DNA of 64,000 nt. It comes from Diadema setosum (Eukaryota > Echinodermata > Echinoidea > Diadematoida > Diadematidae). Of this stretch, positions 55,408-64,000 are shown one piece after another. Within the stretch, counting starts at the first letter, position 1. Every line of letters starts with the position of its first letter. The notes beneath the pieces were generated by a model, which was not told the DNA's origin, did no database searches, and saw nothing but the letters and a program-made list of their open reading frames with translations. A program made the translations under genes and the position numbers. The stretch is taken from NCBI RefSeq assembly GCF_964275005.1, contig NC_092694.1, positions 28,082,632 to 28,146,631 on the forward strand, in the 5' to 3' direction.

Positions 55408-56474
55408 CTTTGGAAACAACGAACCATTAGACGTTAAGCAGCCAGAGAAATCGAACACATGATTCACTATTTTAAGCGTTTAAAAGAGGAACAGACCGGA
55501 CAGTGCTCAGATTTTTTTTTTTTTTTTGACTCCAGGACTTTGCTCATATTTTTTTTTTTATTGACCAGTAACCATAATGACAATACCAAACAGCACTCTT
55601 ATGACGATACAATCATGTAAAACATATGGAAAACAATGCTAATAATATCAAAGATACTGATACTAATTCTAACCCCCCCCCCCCCCCAATATTTATGTCA
55701 GAATGTGTTGACTTTTAGTCTCGATAAAATGAGGTCAAACTCACATCAATCATGTTAAAGTCACTCAAAAGTCTTGGATAGTTATCACTTAAAATGTCTG
55801 TGCATAACGTCATGGAGGTATAATTATGTAGTTAACTGCAATAAAAGGGATGATTACAAACAATACAAATGACAGCCTTTTCTACATAAGCACTAATGTG
55901 TCAGGGGCCACCTTAATGTTCCTAAATAATTGGATATTTAAGTAAAAACAAAAAGAACATCCTAAAGCAATTATATCAAACGTCTTTTCAAAACAAAAAC
56001 AAAAAACCTGAAGATTACAATGTTAACCACGGCAAACCAAACACCTATTGGGTGCAACGACTAAAATAATTTTACGGGCACCTTTTCAGTCTGATAATTC
56101 AATTCAATCCAGTTCAATTTGGTTTTTATTTTCATTCCAAAGAAAAGTAATACAAATACAAAGTATATATTAATGAATAATTAAGTGTTCATAATTTGTT
56201 TGCAATGCAGATCATAATATTTTTCTACAGTTACATTATTATGACTGTCATCATTTTTTTCATTATTGACATTATTGTTATTATTTTCATTAACGTCATG
56301 ACAATGTGAATGAATGAAGAGAAACAGTGCCTAAATTGCAATGGAAATAAGATGTAAATTCAGGATAGTGATATAATGCAGAGCTTATAAAATGTAATAT
56401 TAACTCGAAAAATGTAATATCACTCATGTTATCAGGATGAACTCTTTACTCTATGTACAAGTGTCAGTACTTAC
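55408..56474. other. Arylsulfatase 2 intron 3
   Basis: Matches 17204-19846 in part (for example the 55730-55960 stretch against 19020-19240), without the family C MITE found in unit 1. A poly-C run lies at 55673-55687. No gene is seen. Confidence 0.6.
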
Positions 56475-56587
56475 TCTTGTTTCTTCACATTTGTGATTGT
56501 TCGTGTTGGGATGGTTGATACCAACGAAGTCGAAACCGTGATTTGAGGGCAGGTAATACCCGTCCATGTTGGGTGTTCGGTTGATGC
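56475..56587 (-). CDS. Arylsulfatase 2 exon 3
   Basis: 113 bp, acceptor CCCTTGCAG, donor AGA/GTAAGT. It encodes INRTPNMDGYYLPSNHGFDF and GINHPN, then HKCEETR. Confidence 0.9.
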
Positions 56588-57526
56588 CTGCAAGGGACGA
56601 TCAACGAGAAAAGCAAGTTTTATCTCTTTCGTCACTTTGGATAATCATAGTGCAAGGAACTGCATTTACGAAAGGTTATACAGTGTTCTTTCGTCGTTTA
56701 GTGGACGAACACGTGGTGACGGCTTTTGGAAAGTTGCCTTCGTGTGTAGTACGCCGCATCCTCCTACTGAAAAAATAATAATACAGAGAACAGATTATAA
56801 ATATTATATTTTTGTTAAACCCATAATTATACCTCTTTGTAGAATCAGTGGGTTAAAACCGTAGTTGAAACTGTAGCTGACTCCAATATTTCGAAGTTTG
56901 CATATTGTTATTTCGACTTTATCACTTCAATTCTCATGACAACGTATTATAATTACAAGGTCCCACAATTATGAGATATTCTTCTCAATTTACTTTGTTC
57001 TGTTTATGTAACCTTATTATGTTACAAAGAATAGTGAAATGTCTGTGTTCTTTTCGAAACAATGAAATAAAAAAGAATGAACTGAAATTGAAATTGAAAT
57101 TGAAATTGAAAACAAATTCCAGTGAGGCAAACAACTCATGAGCAGGACTTTAGATGCAAAAAAAAAAAAAAATAATAATAATAATAATCTTCTGAAAGGG
57201 AAGATGAAGGAGAAGGGTCCGAAAAAGCAAAAAGACAGGAAAAGCAGAAGATTAAGAAAAGAAAGAAGGGGAGGAAGACGACGACGAAGAAAAAATGAAG
57301 AAATAGAGCGGAACAAACGGGGAAAAGGAGAATGGGCAAAACAAAGAATACATTAAGAAAGGGAAGGAGAAAGGGCAGATGAAGAAAAGGAAAAAAAAGA
57401 CGTTCACGAGTAAGACGACGACGAAGGAGGAAAAAAAATAGACAAAAGGATACAGGGTTACTCAAGTTGTCATACGGAACGTAAAAATCCATTAACCATC
57501 TTAAACAGTACCTCAATGCGTCTTAC

Positions 57527-57679
57527 CAAGGTGCCATTTCCCGACCATGCCTGTTGTGTAGCCGGCTGATTTGAGAGCTTCCGGTACGGTAATCTCGGAG
57601 CGATTCAGCCCGTTGGGGTTGAAGGGGAGGAGCACACGCTTTGTCAACCCGTACATCCCGAGGCGAGCAGGATAGCGAC
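57527..57679 (-). CDS. Arylsulfatase 2 exon 2
   Basis: 153 bp, acceptor GCACTGAAG, donor TTG/GTAAGA. It encodes [46 protein letters not shown]. Exons 2-8 together give about 432 codons in one continuous phase series. With an exon 1 like that of copy 1, the protein would be near 524 residues. Exon 1 is not found up to base 64000; collinearity places it beyond the edge. Confidence 0.9.
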
Positions 57680-58292
57680 CTTCAGTGCGGTAGCAAGAAT
57701 TTCAAGCAGAGGACTTTACCATCAAAAAGAGGTAACTGCCATGCTGGCAACATTTGGAAATGTTATCATTATAAGGCCCTTCTTTGATCACTGATGATTG
57801 TGTGTATGTATATAATGGTCCAAAGAAGGGACAAATGGGGAAAATCCATTGGTTGAATGTCTTACGCAATCAATGTTATTCCGACTTATGAAAAGTTATC
57901 AGTTTTAACTTGCACAATAGGCTTATAGGTTTCAACTTTAAAGTATTTTCATATTTGTAAATCATGTGACATTAGAAAGTCTTGTCAATACTGGCGTTGG
58001 GTCTTGGTGATATTTTCCCCTCTCTCTACAGTCAATAATACTTCCATACATCCGTTCAGTAGCAGGTATGAACGCACCCTTATCTCTGAGATCATTGCGA
58101 TATGTTTATTATTCAACATTGTGTTTGTTCAACCTAGAAATAAAGATTTTGATCACAAACGGATTAGGCAGCATTTTAAACATTTTAAAGTAAGCCTTTA
58201 TATCTTTACATAGGATAAGATATGACGTTTTTTGGCGAGGAATTTTCTTGAATTCAATTGAATTCAATTCAATTCAATTCAGTTCGATTAGA

Positions 58293-58684
58293 TTTAAAGG
58301 GTGTGTACAGTTTTGGTTGAGGTGAGGATTTAACCTTTTGCGAGATATTCAGAAACCACTCTTTGAGAAGTCAAGGAGCATACAATAAAAAGGGTTCTTA
58401 AAAGTTTATTTGATGAAAATCGGTTTTGAAATGGCTGAGATATCAAAAAACAAAGTGAAACAAAGAGATCCTATGTAAAGGCTTGGCCTGTAGTCTTTCT
58501 TCATTATCACTTTTTTGTGTGGATATCTCAGCCATCTGAAAACCAATTTCCATCAAATAAACGTTGAATTCTTCTTAGAATTACATGCTCTTTCATATTT
58601 CATAAGAGGTTTCTCATTATCTTACTTAGGAATGTAATAAAACATGAATCCCTATACCTCAATCATTACTGTACAGCTCCTTTC
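58293..58684. mobile_element. MITE family C, copy C (~392 bp)
   Basis: Starts TTTAAAGGGTGTGTACAG and ends ACTGTACAGCTCCTTT. The interior palindrome around GGCTGAGATATC is clear. It is next to a (TTCAA)n tract (58250-58282). Confidence 0.82.
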
Positions 58685-59201
58685 AAGTAAATCTTTTTAT
58701 CTTTACATGGGACAAAACATGACATTTTCGGCGAGGAATGTTCTTGAATTCAATTCAATTCATTTCAAATAAGTTCAGTTCAGTTTAGTTCGATTAAATT
58801 TAATGATTTTCTTTATTTCAATAATCATAAAGTAATAAAAAGCAATATACATAACGCTTACATGAGTACATAATGGTTCATGGAACCTTGAATCGCATAT
58901 AGTTTTAAGAAAACATGGATACATAAAATAAGCAAGTAAGGAAAAAGAACTACGATTTCAGAAAAAAAAAGGACTTTGACTTTGACAAGAACGAAAGCGG
59001 GGATTGAACAGGCATGAAAACAAACTAAGATAGGCATAACAAAGAAAGGAGAAGAAACAAAGACGAGTGGTCTACGATTCGGTTTACCGGAAAGATTACC
59101 AATGTTTGGGTAGAAACTTGAAATTCAATCAAAATTTGACGTGCAATGAAACAGAAACTTTTAACATTTACAAAATATTTATCATTAATAATTTATCTAT
59201 T

Positions 59202-59875
59202 TGTGACCGTGCACCTCAAAACGAACATAAAGTCGCACACACTGATTTTGCGTGAGGACTGAAAATAAGTGAAATGGGTCAACCTAGCCGAACTTGACTT
59301 TTTCATTTTTTCTGAAAGAGCGGGTCTTCTTTTACATTACGCTAAAATTTTGGTATCATTAAATGGGAAGGAAAGTGTGTTTTTTAGCAGTTTATCGCGA
59401 ACATTTTTGGTAGAATAGTGTGATTAGGTGTGTCTTTAGAATCCCTTTTTCATTTCTGAAAAACCTTGTCCACACTCTTTACTTTGAACTCTAAAAACTT
59501 TTGAAAGGATAGTGCTACTGCTTTGAAAATTGGCATTAATAATGGACAGAATGTGTCAATGAGGCATGCTTAATTTCAATTTAATCTAATAATCCCTTCA
59601 TTGTTGTATCTCTGGTGGTTTACTTCCTGTTTTTTGCCCCATTCATTGCACAGCAAGCACGGTTTGGTAGAGATTAAGCGCTTGAATAGACACTGTACTT
59701 CAGAGCCTCTTTTCTCAGTTCACACTTGTCCTGAGTTTGTGCTTTCTTTCCAGTATTTAGATAGGTTAGGAGAGTCCATTTGATTTGATTTATACATTCA
59801 TATTCTTTCAGAATATGGTCTTAACTAAAAATTCATGTCTGGCGATTTTTTGTTTGTTTTGAGGTGCAGGGTCAC
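59202..59875 (-). mobile_element. MITE family B, copy 7
   Basis: TGTGACCGTGCACCTCAAAA to GAGGTGCAGGGTCACA; inverse orientation to 27719-28402. The empty site is in unit 1 near 22425. Confidence 0.85.
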
Positions 59876-60374
59876 ATTTATTCTATTTTTATGAAGAGGA
59901 CAAAATAAATGATTTCTTTTATTTACTTGTTTGTTTTTAGTGGGGATGAAAAAAATATTTCTTTTTTTTTTCAGTTTTGATTTAAAGGAAAGACCAGTCA
60001 GATTGTTGTGGAGGCTCATCAAGAACCTAAGGCCAGTGAAAACGAATTTATTTCGGGTGATAATGGTTCGTAATAATGGCAAATGGTAATTGTGTGCCGC
60101 ATCGTTGCGACAGAAGATTTGATCAAATATCTATGGTGAATTCATATACATTTATTTTTAAACCTTACTTGACCCAGCTGAAATAAATATAAATAATTCA
60201 TCTGCAATGATCTATTATCACAAAACAAATTTTCAATATGAGCACGCGGACTCAAGTTGATGATTACTCTCAAAGATTTATTTTTTCTTGCAGTTATACA
60301 TTTTTTTTTTCTAAACGAAATTGATGCTAAAAACAATAAGCACACTAAGCACACTAAAATTCCTTATTTCAAAT

Positions 60375-60898
60375 GTTACTCTGCATCACAAAACCAACAC
60401 AAAGTCGCCAGACATGGATTTTTAGTTAAGAACAGATTCTGAAAGTATATATATATAATATTGGAAAGAAAGCACACACTCTGGAAAAGTGTGAACTGAG
60501 AAAAGGGGCTCTGAAGTATAGAGTCTATTCAAGCGCTTAATATTTACCAAACCGTGCTAGCTGTGTGATGAATGGGACATGAAAGCACCGAAGCAACAAC
60601 AATGAAGGAATTATCAGATTAAGCAGAATTAAACATGCTCCATTAACACATTCATTACATGATCAATGCCAACTTTCAAAGCAGTAACATTAGCCTTTCA
60701 GAAGTTGAAAGTGAAGAGTATGCAAAGGATTTTTTTTTTTTTGATCCAAAACTTAGCAGTAACGTACAAGAAGAACAACTCTTTCAGAAATTATGGAAAA
60801 CCTAAGATTGAATTGGTTGACCCGTTTCACCTGCTTTTGAGTCCTCGTGTAAAATCAACGCGTGCGACTTTTTGTTGAATGTTTGACGCACGGTCGCA
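60375..60898 (+). mobile_element. MITE family B, copy 8, with internal losses
   Basis: TGTTACTCTGCATCACAAAA to a diverged GACGCACGGTCGCA end. Shorter than the family because parts of the middle are missing. Confidence 0.75.
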
Positions 60899-61109
60899 AA
60901 TACGGTAAAATAAAACTGAAGTAAAACATAAATAACGTGGAAAATTGTTGGGAAAATATCAAAGTCCATCAATTACATCTATATTTTGTGAAATTGTTTC
61001 AGTTATAACATTAACATGATCTTTCGATGCAAGTCTGTTATTCACACAAATACCAAGATATTTCGTACTATTGACTTGTTTAAGAGAAATTGTATCAATA
61101 AATATGTCA

Positions 61110-63072
61110 CCTGGGCCCTATTTTATCAATATACAGTTAGCGTTGATTGTTAAATCAACGCTAACTTTATCCAACTTGAAGTCTGCTATAACTTTAAATC
61201 AACTGCAAGTTTCCGTTTTACAAAGAGACTTAATAGTCAATTATAGTTATAGCCCATCACCATGACTTAATTATTGATTTAGTCAAAACTAAAAACACGG
61301 GACGAGGCTGGTTTCCGGTACTGTCTGCTTAAAAACAAAACAATACATTAAGCAAAACAAACAACAAAAACATGATTGTTTGCCATGGCCACGGATTCGT
61401 AGTCTGCTAGTGCGACGCAGTATTATTAGCTCTATACAGCCGCTGAGTTAGGAGTACTAGTCAATGTACCCGTGGAGTGCCAGAAATCCTCTATGGGGAT
61501 TCACCCAGAAATGGTCAAGGTCACTGGGTCAACGGAGGTCCGGTCCGATCTTGGCCAAACTTGCTGGAAGCACAAGTAGGCGTACACCTGGGAATCTCCA
61601 TATAAGTAGGCCTACATAGCGCCCTCTATCGGGTGTCTGATTATATTTCTGGGGGAATCCCCATATTAGTAGGCCTACATAGCGTCCTCTATCGGGTGTT
61701 TGATTATTGCAGCTGACGAAGATTAGTTATTTGACCTTTGACCCCAGTGACCTTTGCCTTTTCAAAAATGAACCCCTTAAGGGCAATTCCGCAGTCAACC
61801 TGCATCCACCCACTAAGTTAAATGGAGATCGGACCAAGGACCTGGGAGGAGTAGAAGAACAAACAGACAAACGTTGCTCAAATTATAGTATGATGATTAA
61901 GTTTGCAACAAAACCGCAAAATACGCCGTTTTGCGTTGTATTGAAAAAAGAAGGTCGATAGATCTAGCACATCCTGAGCTCAACGAAAATCTGCGCACGC
62001 GTGTACCGTAAAGATTCCGCACATACGTAGGATTACTTCAAGTCTTAATTCAATAGGTCGAAGTCCTGTGTGTTTACGTTTAGGATTATGGAAACTTGTG
62101 AGAGTGTGGTGATTACAGTATAGTTTGTTTTTACCTCTATGGCGCAGATCGGCTTTGTAAAGAATAGATCGCAAATCTACATCATCAACGTGTCGAAATT
62201 CTAGAATTACTAGACGCTCTAATCAGCAGTACGCCACTACGTGTTACGGTAAGTACAAACGACTCGCTGAACGTTATCTGTAACCAGTTGGGCCTAACGT
62301 TAAGCTGGATCTCAAGTTACTGTCGTACTCGGTGCTATATAGAATTAAACTCTTTATTGTCTGTATATGCCTACTAAACTCTTAATTAGTGTCTATTGCC
62401 GAACTAGCTCTACGTAGGCCTACACACGTCAGAAATCACTGGTTTCCTCGCATATGGGTTCTTTACTTTGGCAAGATATTCATTACACACAGACGCGGTT
62501 CCAGTTCCAGTACTGTACTCGGTTACTTGCTTGCTGGCGATAGCTTGATTGGCGGGCGGACGGCGTGCCGAGGCGCCGGGCGCGCAGGCTGGGATTGCGA
62601 CTGCTGTCGAGGGTGTTTGCGTGCAGCAGTCGTGTAAGCATTGCGTGCCGATCGTGAATTTCATGCAAGGAAAAGACCATAATTACATGAAAGAAACGCA
62701 ACAAAATGTTAGAGAAAGGTGAGCAGTTAACAGCCAAACATTTGTGACAACACCTCAGCTAGACTAGGAAAGTGTGGCAGTCATCTTTCTTCTGTAAATT
62801 GCCTTACAATTGAGTCTACCTAGACTGTTTCTACTTAAAGTTGATATAATCACCTGTTACGTTAATCATGGATTTGGGGCGGTTGAGAAAACTTATAATT
62901 GATTTTGGAGGAAGTTAAATTTTTTCCAACTGTGGGTGTCTTGATAAAACGGACTTTAACTTAGCTTGGAAGTTAATCATAGATTAAGTGGACTTCCAGT
63001 TGATATGAGAGGTTAATCATAGATTATCTTGACTTAACGTTTAATTTATCTTTTGATAAAACGGGGCCCAGG
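61110..63072. mobile_element. ~1.96-kb DNA transposon with CCTGGGCCC termini, non-autonomous
   Basis: Left CCTGGGCCCTATTTTATCAA; right TTGATAAAACGGGGCCCAGG. GTTAATCATAGATTA recurs twice near the right end and related words near the left (subterminal repeats). Unit 1 is uninterrupted at the matching place (about 23330). No transposase frame is found. The interior holds two copies of a ~55-bp direct repeat (61588, 61655) and a GC-rich segment at 62520-62640. Confidence 0.75.
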
Positions 63073-64000
63073 GAAGTATTTCTATTGACTTAATGAAAAT
63101 CATAAATTCAAATTTAGCGATATTAAGGGAAAGCTTATTAGCCTTGACCCAATGTGAAACTTCTATTAATTTTGAGTTTAGGGCACGTAGGAGAATATGA
63201 GGATCAGGGTGACGAAAAAAAAAAAAGATTAGAATCATCTGATAAACGATAATAGTTACGAAGATCTGTGAAATTTATCATTTCAAATTATAAAGAGTAG
63301 TGGTTCTTGTGGAACACCGCATTTATATCTAATATTTGAGAATAAATGTTGTTAAAAGTCACAAATTGTTTTCTGTTAGATGGGTAGCTCCTGAACCACT
63401 CTAAGGCCTTCCCACGAATCCCATAGTGATATAATCTACTGAGCAATATTTCATGATTTATGTTTTTCTGAGGACGTGGAGAAGTCCAGGAAGATACCTA
63501 CCATATGACAAACCAATCTAATGCTCATGTCGCTTCTTCTACAAACGAAAGTAGAGCATGTGATGTGCTATGGTTTTCACGAAAACCAAATTGTGAATCA
63601 GTAAATATATGATTTTCCTGGCAATATCTAGATGTTCTAACATATAAATGATTCTTTCTAAAACCTTTGACATACTTGCGAGTAGTTACACGGGCCGGTA
63701 ATTGTTCACATCACTTGAATCCCATCCCCTTTTTTTATTTTTTTTTTTTTTAACACTGGAACAACCTTAGCTATTTTCATATTGTCGGGTACAACACCAG
63801 TCGAGGTAGATAAATCAAAAATATGGACAAGGGGATTAACGACATAAACAATAATACTTTTCAGTAAACAGATATCGATACCATCAAAACCAGAAACCAT
63901 CACTTTTCTTACCATAAAGATTACATACAATTCTAAAAAAATCTTCCCTATGAGTTGATACTAAAAATGGTGAATTGGGGTTAGACGCACCGTATAAGTC

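Larger units (their letters stand above)
58745..64000 (-). mobile_element. Degraded LINE in arylsulfatase 2 intron 1, with three later insertions
   Basis: The same insertion as 21605-23640. On -, text near the right edge gives SGFDGIDICLLK and NMKIAKVVPVLKK; at 63100-63230 PHILLRALNSKLIEVSHWVK. Many stops are present. It is interrupted by two family B MITEs (59202, 60375) and by the GGGCCC-ended element (61110-63072). It runs off the window. Confidence 0.72.

Noticed and set aside
61707-61961. 84-codon frame in the GGGCCC element
   Set aside because: It spans repeat modules, resembles no transposase, and has no counterpart. Chance is likelier.
58004-64000. Arylsulfatase 2 exon 1 inside the window
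   Set aside because: I looked for the VADDLGYGD and CTPSR text on the - strand and did not find it. Collinearity with unit 1 places it past the right edge.

Overview
The window is nuclear DNA of an animal. Genes are split by GT-AG introns and one GC-AG intron, microsatellites and poly-purine tracts are everywhere, and LINEs, MITEs, hAT, Harbinger and other transposon remnants fill most of the non-coding space. The host genes are an SLC7-type amino-acid transporter light chain and a secreted ARSA-like arylsulfatase with a CTPSR sulfatase signature. An AT-rich, MITE-dense marine invertebrate fits, and an echinoderm is my best guess from the arylsulfatase style. The species cannot be fixed from sequence alone.

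The main structure is a tandem segmental duplication of about 32 kb. Unit 1 (from base 1 to roughly 25-30 kb) holds an intronless SLC7A-like gene on + (443-1969) and, converging on it, an eight-exon arylsulfatase on - (exon 8 at 10343 to exon 1 at 25113). Unit 2 (about 31.9 kb to beyond the right edge) repeats this order: SLC7A-like gene (32209-33735), then arylsulfatase exons 8 to 2 (45369-57679), with exon 1 expected past base 64000. A third, rearranged scrap of the same unit lies at about 29985-31010.

The copies have diverged in fate. The unit 1 transporter keeps the GSGIF substrate-site motif; unit 2 has ESGIF and has lost one acidic residue of a conserved TEE motif. The unit 1 arylsulfatase has intact exons 1-5 and 8, but frame-breaking indels in exons 6 and 7, so it is probably a pseudogene. 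Exons 2-8 of the unit 2 arylsulfatase are all open and phase-compatible.

Comparing the two units gives filled and empty sites for many mobile elements. These include a 251-bp hAT MITE with an 8-bp target duplication, a Harbinger element nested in a LINE, a 3.1-kb element with ~300-bp terminal inverted repeats inside an arylsulfatase intron, a 2-kb element with GGGCCC termini, and a LINE remnant carrying ~9 copies of a ~155-bp minisatellite. Most units of that minisatellite contain a perfect DR1 nuclear-receptor half-site pair. A likely solo LTR (fossil) sits at 5060-5997.

No tRNA, rRNA, CRISPR or prokaryotic feature is supported, apart from one weak tRNA-like (SINE-type) scrap.
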